From NCBI GenBank assembly GCA_013122435.1, contig WYDT01000002.1:186001-250000 (forward strand): a DNA stretch of 64,000 nt. The letters are read 5' to 3'. The position numbers and the translations under genes were made by a program. The stretch is from Chloroflexi bacterium AL-N1 (GTDB taxonomy: Bacteria; Chloroflexota; Chloroflexia; Chloroflexales; Roseiflexaceae). Of this stretch, positions 10,501-19,400 are shown piece after piece (position 1 is the first letter of the stretch; every line of letters begins with the position of its first letter). The notes under the pieces were generated by a model that was given only the letters and a program-made list of their open reading frames with translations, was not told the origin of the DNA and ran no database searches.

Positions 10501-11742
10501 GCGGAAGAACACGGCACGATCTGCTTTGCGCTCGGTCCAGGTAAATGTGTTGTCCTGTTTGAGGTGGAGCCATTGTCCAGGCGACGTATTGACGATGGAG
10601 AACGCATCTTGGTGACTCTCTGAATCGTCAACCAACAGCACAGCAGGTACATCAGCAACCTGCAAAAGCAGACCTTCCTGCTGGGTAGCGGGGATAAGCT
10701 GTGGCTGTGCGTGAGGGAGGTTGTAATGGAAGACAAACAGCTCGTCCAATAAGCGCTGTGGTGCTGTCGTGAGTGTCGCACCGCGTCGACTCAAGTACTG
10801 GCCGTTTGGTGCTTTGATGATCCACTTCCCGGTAAAGGGCTCGCCAACGGACGACCAGATGTGCACCGATTGGGGGAAGTCGCCGAGTTTGGAGAGCCGG
10901 GTATCTGGAATGTCGGCGTAGAGTTTTTGCGCCACATCCCCAAAGTTAGTTCCTTTATAGAGCGTCGCGCCGGTATCCGGCCCGAGTCGAAGCTTTCGAA
11001 ACTGTGGTGAATAGGGCGAGAGGTCTGCCACATCCTGCGCGAGGATCACGGCGGCATCATCGGTCGCGACCAGCTCGATTTCGCCTGGGCGCAACAGTCG
11101 GTTCAGAGGCGGTATCAGGTTCTGGATCTGGGTGGCATCGAGCGCCGTGTGGTAGATACGCAGGTCTTCGTAGTGGGCGGTCGGCGTGCCCCTTCTTGAA
11201 TGACCTAACTTCACATCAACGTCGTTATTAAGATCGGCAACACCTGTTTCTGATGCGCCTTCCGCCGCCAGTATCCCATCGATATAGATCTTGAGCGTTG
11301 GTCCTTCGCGCACAACCGCGACATGAAACCATGTTCTATTCTTTATCATTGGGAGTGGATCGGTCATGATGCGTACGTAGTTTTTAGCTTTGCTATTTTC
11401 ATCGACGTGAAAAAATATCCTTGCTTTGAACAGCCGCACGGAGAAAAAATTTCCATGCCCTTGCACTGCTTGGTCGCCGATGATGTCCAACTCATTGTCG
11501 CCATGGGTGCTTATATTCTTCATCCCAAAGGCTACCGTAAAATCGCTGGTGCCGAACTGACCAACCATGTTGCCAAGATTAACCCGACCCTCTTTGCCAC
11601 GTATTCTGATGGCATGGCCAATGCGACCATGGCCGTCCAATTCTGCCTTAGAAAGCTGAGCTTGAACACCACTTACCGCGTCTACCGTTGTTGTTCCTTC
11701 TCGTTCGTCAAACTGCCAGTGAAATTTTGGTTGAATTGTCAT
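7573..11742 (-). CDS. Large multidomain protein: LamG-like, two beta/gamma-crystallin-like units, long helical region, C-terminal membrane segments
   Basis: The start at 11742 is chosen for AGGAG 7 bases upstream; the frame stays open another 81 bases without such a signal. The 1389-residue product has a concanavalin A/LamG-like domain (about 5-215), then two units related to beta/gamma crystallins (about 225-300 and 430-530) that both contain R-L-G-P-D-T-G and a following T-L-(Y/F)-K. A Gly/Ser/Ala-rich stretch follows, then a long amphipathic helical region (about 780-1010) with F-N-W-D-D-I-L, and five or six hydrophobic segments in the last 250 residues. There is no classical signal peptide. 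I know of no described function. Similar helical regions with an F-N-W-D-D-I motif occur, as I recall, in large uncharacterised proteins of bacteria and fungi. Pore formation or a surface role is conjecture. Confidence 0.75.
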   Translation of the reverse strand: MTIQPKFHWQFDEREGTTTVDAVSGVQAQLSKAELDGHGRIGHAIRIRGKEGRVNLGNMVGQFGTSDFTVAFGMKNISTHGDNELDIIGDQAVQGHGNFFSVRLFKARIFFHVDENSKAKNYVRIMTDPLPMIKNRTWFHVAVVREGPTLKIYIDGILAAEGASETGVADLNNDVDVKLGHSRRGTPTAHYEDLRIYHTALDATQIQNLIPPLNRLLRPGEIELVATDDAAVILAQDVADLSPYSPQFRKLRLGPDTGATLYKGTNFGDVAQKLYADIPDTRLSKLGDFPQSVHIWSSVGEPFTGKWIIKAPNGQYLSRRGATLTTAPQRLLDELFVFHYNLPHAQPQLIPATQQEGLLLQVADVPAVLLVDDSESHQDAFSIVNTSPGQWLHLKQDNTFTWTERKADRAVFFRTAKMADHEGQVGELTPGEVALYEHRAYHGRTWILSDSEQDVLGNYPNLESFHGLDDQTSSIRLGPDTGVTLFKNRDHQADDGKREEEIEAIVDNVPDLKESQVGNDTISSLQIFKTIAPEDVFTSYTTKLSQDYRMVGNNLEEFSAYRTTLRFEPGADEIEVSATDLTTIEVEGTLYEIDEVRSAMLSPNQLNFIMITSEADGLNTPGLKIRTSAMARNEQVVIFPNEEVHQQIAELEDDALWNATDTQGNLIVDRNAHSKEEVASVQNTIKRVTATVTATNETPVVNTSGGSRVQAPNRVVSGAAIDQPWELKFTPPPDNNDSQRIVARTASLQAGGSAAALVAANSPLNGGIQEAAVSQDDFTRLLSQATSSEGAESPGAVDIGGVQRVGAIRRLRIGRRIRDAIKKATSVVIGAVKGVVHFIVRTAEGIIDFVIDTVEKIGEFVEAVVEKVVKTIKQFIEFLQFLFNWDDILKTQRYLVGAINAGFDYVKEQAEAAKAPVSAFVNDLQDTVEDGMNTLVETLGGKPSEVKDSGFELPEAAEWFLSKLTGGSKKSDANTTANVGADPSEDSPLESFLRHFLEAFENAVSAAIRLPEGLIESIASLITNPRQPERALIALIEAFRDAIIQSLEAVENVALGLLDVIRLAADLFQKLLNAEIKIPFISDLFELLGAGKLTMLNLTTILVAIPVTVVSKLLFNERPFRGAAPLAFSTQPEARLLLAASQTASDEGEEQDPGNPSNTGLSAREKSIRDWGLVSMLALFLKGLVNVRLDVVSENLDEVDEATGGTGFEFISLLLDFVIWLGSFPSSPGFPGGRPYNLLAHPVSKSNNETEYWERVMWGWRTAMFWLDVVVVAVSGMVAIKTKDPNLQRMKRRDLIVIPIYFVLSLVDLGLTSKYLSTLPEEGGKSNEIAYHLLSQLPNSFGLLRLPSEPLGTIGSVILVNIDLGMASFGSMAGLALINDKLDAFSQAG

Positions 11743-12023
11743 GCAATTGCTCCTGTTGTGAACTAGTGCTACGTATAAATGATTAGCGTGCTTTTCCTCA
11801 TTATTTAGACAGTACAGCGTCAATTACATACAGAGGATTGTGTCATTTGATTGGTCGCGTTGAATCGCGTGCACATCTGTCAGAGCCTGATTGAACCAGG
11901 GTTGCTTCTGCCAAGGCACTGCTGCCTTACCAGAAAACACCAGGCAGTGGATGACTCACGGCACGCAAACACAGATCATCACGAAGATGACCATCAATAG
12001 GTTCCGAGAGTTACAGTTTGTAT
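11743..12023. other. Intergenic stretch without recognisable gene
   Basis: Upstream region of the large LamG gene. It must contain that gene's promoter but I see no convincing -35/-10 pair. No coding signal is evident. Confidence 0.4.
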
Positions 12024-12266
12024 TCAGAGTCTATTCTGAGAAATATTGGCTGCGAACAATCCTTCATGGAAGGTCACAATCCGCCCAGACGATGTGGGGT
12101 GTGTTTCAAGATTAATAAGTAAGAGGCTATCTAATCCAAAGATCTTTCCAAGGGCTGCTTTCAGATTATGGTAGGTATCAGAGAGGTTTTGCTCAATATC
12201 AGAGGGGGCATATCTGTCCCCTCTTTGAAGAGAGTCGCTAATAAACTTCGTAACGATTGGGTTCAC
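12024..12266 (-). CDS. 80-residue stub resembling an N-terminal effector-associated-type helical domain
   Basis: A GTG start is supported by AAAGGA 7 bases upstream. The product starts with a helix, then a D-T-Y-H-N-L-K-A-A-L-G-K segment, and ends its conserved-looking part with L-E-T-H-P-T-S-S-G-R. As I recall, this pattern (a lone helical unit with L-x-x-x-P-x-S-x-G-R) is common at the N-terminus of bacterial conflict and signalling proteins that carry TIR, caspase-like or NTPase parts downstream. Here the frame ends soon after, so it is either a free-standing adaptor or the remnant of a longer gene. No partner gene is adjacent. The family reading is tentative. Confidence 0.4.
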   Translation of the reverse strand: MNPIVTKFISDSLQRGDRYAPSDIEQNLSDTYHNLKAALGKIFGLDSLLLINLETHPTSSGRIVTFHEGLFAANISQNRL

Positions 12267-12783
12267 TCTATATCCTTTCCAGATGTATGCTGTCGTAATG
12301 ATTAATCACATATCAGACGATGTAGAGTTACTTTACTATACATGCACAGGCAGTGTGATCTGGCAAAGACCTTAGATCGTTCTAAGGGAAATACCTACAT
12401 AGATAGTGGTAGCGTGCACGAGAAGCGGATGAACATTCTCTACCGCTCGTTCGGTCGTGCTGTATCTGGCAGTTTCATTATGCATACAAGGAAATATAAC
12501 GAGGTTTAGAAGCTCCAGGAGAGTAAAAAGAGCACGATGTACACTGCATCTCTCAAAAATGTCATCCACATGCCACACTTTTCCCTCAATATCTGATACG
12601 ATACATATCAACATAACTGCTTTTTAACAGGGGGATGGTCGTCGGAGATTCTGTGCTAACCATCTCAGATTCCTTCGTTTATGAGCATTTATTACTCTTT
12701 TTGTTTATTTCTGCAATGCCTCGTTTGCAGAGATGCGTTCTTGTGTGATTTAGTCTGAACACACTTCCAAGGAGGATAGCAAC
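12267..12783. other. 517-base AT-rich intergenic region
   Basis: No gene can be supported here; an 80-codon reverse-strand frame at 12372-12614 lacks a ribosome binding site and any familiar sequence. The segment should hold the promoter of the secreted pectate-lyase-fold gene, but I cannot place it with confidence. Confidence 0.4.
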
Positions 12784-14700
12784 ATGATCTATGTTCAATG
12801 GAAACGAAAGGTGACCGTAGCAACTTTCTTTATCATGCTGTGTTTACTTACACAGGCAGCACTCTCTGGTGCCGCCTCCAGTACTGTGGCAATCATTCCC
12901 GCTGATCGCGTCGTTGATTGGACACAGGCTGGTATCCCTGGTGGCATTCCATCCGTCTCCGAAGGGGCCAGTGTTCTTGATTATGGCGCGGTTCCGAATG
13001 ACGGCCAGGACGATTCAAGTGCTTTTCAGGAGGCTATTGATGCGGTGAAAGGCACAACTAACAATGCTATCACTATTCCGGCTGGCGATTATAATATCAA
13101 TACTTCCCTCGAAATAGATGATAGCGTCGTGCTACGCGGGGTAGACCCAACAGAGACTCGTCTCATATTCGACGTTGGGAGTGCCGATGCGATTGAGGTT
13201 GTGACGTATCAGCGTGGCGACTGGGTTGATGTGGTTGATGGCATGGCCAAGGGTGCAACTACGCTTACTGTTTCTGATGCCGCTGCTTTTACACCAGGTA
13301 TTTTCTTTGAGATTCAGCAGGACAACGACCCCGACAAAATGTACACTGATCCCAGATGGGAGCAAGGCTGGGCTGAACAGTCGGTTGGACAGATCGGTGT
13401 GGTGGAAGCTGTGGACGGGAATACGCTGAGTCTACGTGAGCCACTCAACATTGATTTTGACGCAAGTCTGAACCCGGTCATTCGCACTCAAGGGCTTGTT
13501 AGCTATGTCGGTGTCGAAAATCTGCATCTTGATCGTAGTGGTGATACAGGCGATGCCTCGATGATCCTATGGAAGAATGCTGCTTATACATGGGTCCGTA
13601 ATGTCGAAAGTGAGTTTGCTGACAAGAGCCATATTAAAACCAATACGGTGTATCGGTGCGAAGTGCAGGACAGCTATTTCCACAAAGCTCACGACTATGG
13701 TGGTGGTGGACACGGATATGGCGTAGAGTTAGGCTACCATACGACCGGATGCCTCACGCAAAACAGTATTTTTGAAACCCTGCGGCACGCAATGATGGTG
13801 CACCTTGGCGCAAATGGAAATGTCTTTGCCTACAACTACAGCCGCGATCCGGTAAGTGATTCAGGCACTTTGCCGGACATCTCGATCCATGGTCACTATC
13901 CTTTTGCGAATCTCTTTGAAGGAAATGTCGTTTCGGAGATTGGGATCGGTGATTTCTGGGGACCAGCCGGACCATACAACACGTATCTGCGTAATTGTGT
14001 TTATCATGAAGGGTTGTGGTATCAGGATCAATCGCACACACAAAACATTGTTGGGAATGAGTTGCCCGACGCATCTGGAAACTTCCTTGGTGCACGTGAT
14101 GATGACACAAGTGATGGTGTAATCGAACATGGTAATTACGTTGATGGCGCAGTGCAATGGAACCCAACTATTCCTGAACGTGAGATTCCATCGTCGTATC
14201 TCTACACCAGCAAGCCTGATTTTTATGGCACAATGTCATGGCCCTCAACTGGTGCAGATATAGCTGTAAGTTGTACCAATCCTGCCAAGGTACGCTATGA
14301 GACAGGTGATCCAGAGATGCCCACACCAACACCGACGAGTATGCCTGAGCCGACCTCTACACCTGTGGATGGCGCCTGCATGGTCGATTACGAGGTTGGC
14401 AATGAGTGGAATGATGGGTTCCGTGCAGAGATAACTATTACCAACAATGTCAGTACCCCTATCGTTGGTTGGACATTAACATGGATATATGCCGAAGGAC
14501 AACAGGTAGAACGCACCTGGAATGCCGATGTGACACAGTCAGGTAACTCTGTTACGGCTGCTAATCCAGCAAGTCACTGGAACGGAACGATTGAGGCGAA
14601 CGGTGGTATAGTGACTTTTGGTATGGTCAGCACACATACTGGCACAGTCGCTGTACCGACGGATTTTGTGCTCAATGGTACAGCGTGTACAGGTAATTAG
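12784..14700 (+). CDS. Secreted pectate-lyase-fold protein with C-terminal CBM2
   Basis: A 638-residue exported protein preceded by AAGGAGG 9 bases before the ATG. It has a signal peptide (about 1-32), then the D-Y-G-A-V-P-N-D-G-Q-D-D pectate_lyase_3 signature near residue 60 and a long right-handed beta-helix to about 500. A Pro/Thr/Glu linker (about 510-530) joins a family 2 carbohydrate-binding module (about 533-638) with a terminal Cys pair and conserved Trp residues (G-W-T-L-T-W and S-H-W-N-G-T). CBM2 modules bind crystalline cellulose or xylan, so the enzyme should be targeted to plant cell wall. The catalytic specificity of the helix domain (lyase or hydrolase) is not evident. A terminator follows at 14747. 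Its extreme 3' end is repeated as a ghost at 16085. Confidence 0.88.
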   Translation: MIYVQWKRKVTVATFFIMLCLLTQAALSGAASSTVAIIPADRVVDWTQAGIPGGIPSVSEGASVLDYGAVPNDGQDDSSAFQEAIDAVKGTTNNAITIPAGDYNINTSLEIDDSVVLRGVDPTETRLIFDVGSADAIEVVTYQRGDWVDVVDGMAKGATTLTVSDAAAFTPGIFFEIQQDNDPDKMYTDPRWEQGWAEQSVGQIGVVEAVDGNTLSLREPLNIDFDASLNPVIRTQGLVSYVGVENLHLDRSGDTGDASMILWKNAAYTWVRNVESEFADKSHIKTNTVYRCEVQDSYFHKAHDYGGGGHGYGVELGYHTTGCLTQNSIFETLRHAMMVHLGANGNVFAYNYSRDPVSDSGTLPDISIHGHYPFANLFEGNVVSEIGIGDFWGPAGPYNTYLRNCVYHEGLWYQDQSHTQNIVGNELPDASGNFLGARDDDTSDGVIEHGNYVDGAVQWNPTIPEREIPSSYLYTSKPDFYGTMSWPSTGADIAVSCTNPAKVRYETGDPEMPTPTPTSMPEPTSTPVDGACMVDYEVGNEWNDGFRAEITITNNVSTPIVGWTLTWIYAEGQQVERTWNADVTQSGNSVTAANPASHWNGTIEANGGIVTFGMVSTHTGTVAVPTDFVLNGTACTGN

Positions 14701-14746
14701 CACGAGTCATACCTGCACACGTAAGCGCATTCAGTTAGCTAAGTGG

Positions 14747-14781
14747 CCCGACCAGTCTGAGTCTACTGAGAACTGGTCGGG
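14747..14781 (+). terminator. Terminator of the CBM2 protein gene
   Basis: A perfect 10-bp stem (14747-14756 with 14772-14781) with a 15-base loop, 46 bases after the stop, followed by a T-rich but interrupted tail (AATTTGTGTTT). Confidence 0.65.
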
Positions 14782-15281
14782 AATTTGTGTTTAGAAGTTG
14801 TTTCATATTCGGTTGGGTAGCGAGATTACGACATTGCCCCATCCGTTTGGGAGCATAAGCTGTACTGGAACAACGAGAGAGCGGCCCTCAAGCGGCCTTC
14901 AAGCGGCCCTTCAAGCGGCCCTACTTCCGGATCATCGCCGGGGGTTTGAGAAACAAGACAACCTAATCCGAAGTGTGAATAGCGGCCCTGTGACTGGTGG
15001 GTGTGTCTCTTAGGTGAGACATCCCGCAGCCGCATCACGTCAACATAAATCGTTAGCCATATCGTTGAATCGAACGATAGACGCCGCACCAGGCATCCCC
15101 TATACTGCATCCAAGCTTACGACGTTCCCCATCATACACAATACCACACCACCACAGATCGGCTGGTGTGGCACGGTGACACTGGTTTGATTAGCTCGTT
15201 ATGTGTGAGTATCAGCCTCCAGTAGTCACCGATTCCTGTACGCCATATGGCCGTACACTTGGTCTTGAAAGGAGGTTGTCC
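14782..15281. other. 500-base intergenic region with short repeats and a hairpin
   Basis: No gene can be supported. The segment holds a small GC-rich direct repeat (14881-14921, with a further unit near 14983), a short inverted repeat around 15063-15080, and an 8-bp hairpin (15144-15151 with 15164-15171). The 3' part must contain the promoter of the M15 peptidase gene, whose ribosome binding site is at 15268-15274. Confidence 0.45.
14881..14921. repeat. Four tandem copies of a GCGGCC-containing 10-12 bp unit
   Basis: Units of the type GCGGCC(C)TTCAA follow each other four times with small indels, and a lone GCGGCCC recurs at about 14983. The composition is GC-rich against the surrounding sequence. 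It is too short and irregular for a CRISPR array. Confidence 0.6.
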
Positions 15282-16019
15282 ATGGCTCGATTCATCAATG
15301 GTGCTGGAGCACGCCTGCTCCGTCTGGTAGTGGCCCTGGTGCTGCTGGCCAGCGTCGTCGCCAGCACGGCCCAACCAACATACGCCTACAACTGGCCTCC
15401 CGTGTTATATCGCGGGATGCAAGGCAGTGCAGTCAAAGAACTACAAATCCGGATCGCTGGGTGGGCAGCGGATAGCCCATCCCGTACCTTTTTGGAGTTG
15501 GATGGGGACTTTGGTTCGCAAACCGAAGCCGCCGTCAGGCGCTTTCAACGCGCCTATGGCTTACAGGTTGACGGACGGGTGGGTCCGCAAACACAAGCCC
15601 AACTCAATCGTATGGAAGAGTCCGATCGGTCCACCATCAATTTTGACTGGAGTGAATTCTACTCTAAAGATGGCAGTGGCTTTCGGGGGGGCAAAGTCAG
15701 TGAGGCTACCGTCCGAGAGAATATTCGGCGGCTGATGTGGAAACTGGAAGCCTTGCGGAAGAAAGCCGGGAATAATTCAGTGAACATCAACTCCGGCTTT
15801 CGTAGTATTGCTCATAATAGTCGGGTAGGTGGGTCATCCAACAGTCAGCATATGTATGGGTTGGCCGCCGATATTCGGGTGACTGGGCAGAGCCCCAGCC
15901 AGGTCCAGAGCTACGCGAAGACCTGTGGGTTTAGTGGCATTATCCGTTACAGTACCTTTGTGCACGTCGACAGTCGCATCGAATATCCCTATGGATCCCA
16001 GCAGTGGTGGTGGCCTTAG
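15282..16019 (+). CDS. Secreted zinc D-Ala-D-Ala carboxypeptidase-like protein (PG-binding plus peptidase M15)
   Basis: The start at 15282 is set by AAAGGAGG 7 bases upstream. The 245-residue product has a signal peptide (1 to about 35), a PG_binding_1 domain (about 38-110, with R-G-M-Q-G-S-A-V-K-E-L-Q and D-G-D-F-G-S-Q-T-E-A-A-V) and a peptidase M15 domain (about 120-245). The zinc ligands are visible as His190 and Asp197 in S-Q-H-M-Y-G-L-A-A-D-I and His228 in V-H-V-D-S; S-G-F-R-S precedes them. Family members trim peptidoglycan cross-bridges, either in wall remodelling or in lysis of other bacteria. The gene sits between a CBM2 gene and a CBM2 ghost and has its own terminator. Confidence 0.92.
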   Translation: MARFINGAGARLLRLVVALVLLASVVASTAQPTYAYNWPPVLYRGMQGSAVKELQIRIAGWAADSPSRTFLELDGDFGSQTEAAVRRFQRAYGLQVDGRVGPQTQAQLNRMEESDRSTINFDWSEFYSKDGSGFRGGKVSEATVRENIRRLMWKLEALRKKAGNNSVNINSGFRSIAHNSRVGGSSNSQHMYGLAADIRVTGQSPSQVQSYAKTCGFSGIIRYSTFVHVDSRIEYPYGSQQWWWP

Positions 16020-16033
16020 ATACCACCAGGTAG

Positions 16034-16066
16034 CCCTGCACGCCGCAAACAGGGTGGCGTGCAGGG
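16034..16066 (+). terminator. Terminator of the M15 peptidase gene
   Basis: A perfect 11-bp GC-rich stem (16034-16044 with 16056-16066) with an 11-base loop starts 15 bases after the stop. The following T tract is weak. Confidence 0.65.
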
Positions 16067-16084
16067 TCGCTTTGACTGGCCACA

Positions 16085-16145
16085 CATAGGACAGTTGTGT
16101 TGCCAACAACATTTGTGCTCAATGGTCAGTGTGTACAGGTAATTA
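16085..16145 (+). pseudogene. Ghost of the 3' end of a second CBM2 gene
   Basis: These bases match the last 60 or so bases of the CBM2 gene that ends at 14700, including an identical block of 14 bases before the stop (TGTACAGGTAATTAG) and the coding phrase for F-V-L-N-G. The frame translates as T-V-V-L-P-T-T-F-V-L-N-G-Q-C-V and then loses register by one base before the old stop. No upstream part of the gene remains. It is followed by its own terminator at 16182, so it is the tail of a lost paralogue. Confidence 0.7.
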
Positions 16146-16181
16146 GCCTTCACACTCGGATATGTACATTCGATTATCCAA

Positions 16182-16216
16182 GGGCACGATCAGTTTGATC
16201 GTGTCCCTGGTTTTTT
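16182..16216 (+). terminator. Rho-independent terminator behind the CBM2 ghost
   Basis: An 11-bp stem with one G-T pair (16182-16192 with about 16196-16206) followed within five bases by six T. It is the best-formed terminator in this part of the window although no intact gene precedes it. Confidence 0.8.
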
Positions 16217-16406
16217 GATTTGTCGCCCTTATTTCTTTCTCCTCGATCTATGATTTACTCTTCATACTTTGCAGAATTGCCACAATAGTGTGCTGCTTTA
16301 GAGACTGCTTTCATATCTTGAGCCAGTTGTCATTCGATACAATAACCAAACGACTGGTGTCGCCGGGTCTGTCGGGGTTTGTACTGCATAAGGATGATAT
16401 ACTGCA

Positions 16407-19400
16407 ATGCCTCACCTATTTTCTTCCCTCTTTCACCTCCAACGGAACATCAGATATCTGATACTTATGTTTTTGCTGTTGGGCTTCCTGTTCACATCAG
16501 ACCTATTGATGGCCCAGACCAATCTGACGCTGTCAATTGCAAGCACCAGCGAGCCTGATTCGAGTGATACCAAGGATGGTAGCGCAGATAACGAACGACC
16601 TGTGCTAACTGGCGAGGTGGTGACCTACAGTTTGGTTTTTGAGATTGCCGAGGGAACCAGCAACAATGTCAATACAGCAGTGAGTATACCCGACGGGCTA
16701 GAATATATCGCGAATTCGTACATCCTGAGCGTTACCAATGACACTGGCTGGAGCGATACGGTCAGTGTCATTGGTAACGGCTCGTCTGGAGCAGATGTCA
16801 CCTTTGATTTTGGCACAATCACCAACACCGATAGTGATGCCAACGTGGAGACCATCGACATCTCGTTCAATGCGCTGGTGCTGAATATCGCCGCCAACCA
16901 GGATGGCAACCAACTAACCACCAACGCCACCCTGAACGCCAACGGTAGCACCGCAGACAGTTCAGAAGACTGCATTGTTGAAGTCATCGAGCCGAATTTA
17001 TCGGTTGATAAACGCCAACTCCCGACCTTTAACCCCCTCTTTGGACCGGAAATGACCGAAGCCGATGCGGGCGATACCATCTTTTATCGGATAGTTATTG
17101 AGCACACTGGCAACGCTCGGGCTTACGATGTGACCGTAACCGATTTCTTCCCTGATGATTATGTAGTAAGCGTCCTTTGCTGTATCACCACAGGCCCTAC
17201 CCCAGGGGCATTAGTCGACTCAAACCCGCCGAACCTGGTCTTTAGTTAGGATTATGTCGATCCTGGGGTAACGGTTTCCATCTCGGTTGAAGCAGAAGTT
17301 CGGATGGATGTTGCTCCTGGTGAAAGCTGGGACAATACCGCTACCGTGACCTACGCCTCCCTGCCTGATGAAGACGGCACGGACAACAATGTTCCTGGCA
17401 ACTACGGGGATGAAGATGGCGCCCGCGATAGCAGCGATGGCGAAGGCGGCGCAATCGATGATTATGAAGTCAGTGATACAACGGGTCTCATTACCGTACC
17501 AGATGTGAAATTGGTCAAGCAAATCGAGCATCCTATCAACACACCTGTGGCCAACGTCGATACATTTGTGGGTGGAACCTATGTAGACTCTACCGATGAC
17601 CCCAACACAGGTGTCTCCGAACACGACGCCGATATCATTGATCTCGCCATTGGTGAGGAGTTCAACTACATCATCACGGTGACCCTCCCTGATGGCACAA
17701 CCTATAACCTCACGATGATCGATTTAGCCTCCCCAACAATCAGATGGGCGGGCGTCAAAACCGCGTGATTGAATTGTTAAGCGCAGAGGTTATCTATGTT
17801 GGCGGTAACCTGACCCTAGTGGAGGGATAGGCGGCGTCGGAACAACCTTTAGCATGGCAGATAGCGATGGTGGCGATGGTGATGCTGACCGTTTCCATGC
17901 ATTCACTGGCGGCGGCCGTGATGTGTTCAATAATCCAGACAACGTCGAAAATGATGACGATCGGTATGTGATTCGTGTCACTGCCCGTCTCGATGATGAG
18001 GACGCCGGACAATATAACGGCGGCGCATCAAACGATCACAATGACTCCAACGTCCAAAACCGCGATGGCGACCTCTCACAAAATAAAGTCCAACTGCAAT
18101 GGCAAGACCAAGATGGCAACATGACAACCCAGAATCCACCCTCAGTCGGTTTTGCCAATAATGACATGGTGGAACCTGATGTTGATGTGACGAGTACTAC
18201 TATTGCCGGAAGCAACCTGCAGGCTGGCGATACGGCTACGTTCGAGCTGACCCTGACAAATAATGGTACGGCTCCGGCCTACAACCTGAGCATAACAGAT
18301 ACACTGCCAGACAACGCGCCGAACCTCTCCCTTACGTTTGATTCAGTTGATGCAGCGAACTCTACTTGTGATGATATCAGTGGTTTTGCGACCAATAGCA
18401 GTTCACCACCAAACGTGGTCTTTAGCTTCGATGAGTTAGGTGCTGGTTCAAGTTGTACTATTCGCTTCGATACCACCGTTCAAAGTGTTACCGTATTTGG
18501 CGCCACCTACACCAATAGTGCAACCGTGACCTCTTACGATAGTCGTGATAACGCTACGGATGACGATAATCGTAACTATTCTGGTGGCTCGGATACATCT
18601 GATGTTACGACTATCAACATAACCGCAGCAAAAGCCCTTTTTGGCACAAGTGAGAGCCACACAAGTGATACTGAAGACGACTCAAGTGGTAATGAACGAC
18701 CAGTCGCTATTAGTGAAGTCATAACCTTCCAACTAACGACCACCACCCCCGAAGGATCACTCGACAATATCGTGGTGTCAGACGCTCTCGCAGCGGATCT
18801 CGAATTTATTGACGGCACGGTTACTGTGTACACAAATATGCGGGAAGCATGAGCTTTGCAGATATCGCAGGAAGTGTGCCAACCACCAGCCTTGGTCTGA
18901 GCATCCCAGTCGATACAGGTGGCGCTCCAACCGACGCTGGAACATATCGCTATGACAGTGGCACGGATACACTGGAGGTTAACCTTGGTGATATCACTAA
19001 CAATGACAATGATGCTGACGTTGAAGAAGTCATCATCCTGTTCGATGCCGTAGTCGCCAACACAAGCAGTAATGGCCTTGGCGACACTTGGTCAAATGAC
19101 TTCAGTGTGTCGTTAGATGGTGGCACCCCTATTACCTCGAACACGGTGGGTGTGGCTGTACAAGAGCCAACTGTCTCGGTCACCAAGACAGTCAACCAGA
19201 CACTTTCCAATCCAACCGGCACCACCACTTTCGACGGTGGCGATACAGTTGTTTACGACATTGTGGTTTCGAACTCATCCAGTACACATGTTACTAAGGC
19301 CTTTGAATGGTAGTGGGCAATGATGTTGGACCTGATACAACCTACACGAATACGGTTGTTGCCGCCTACGAGACTATTGATGGCAGCGATCAACGCATCC

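Noticed and set aside
12372..12614. 80-codon reverse frame in the 12.3-12.8 kb gap
   Set aside because: No ribosome binding site, Cys/His-rich chance-like composition and no familiar sequence.
14881..14921. Short tandem repeats as a possible CRISPR array
   Set aside because: Units are 10-12 bases, adjacent and irregular, and no cas gene is present.
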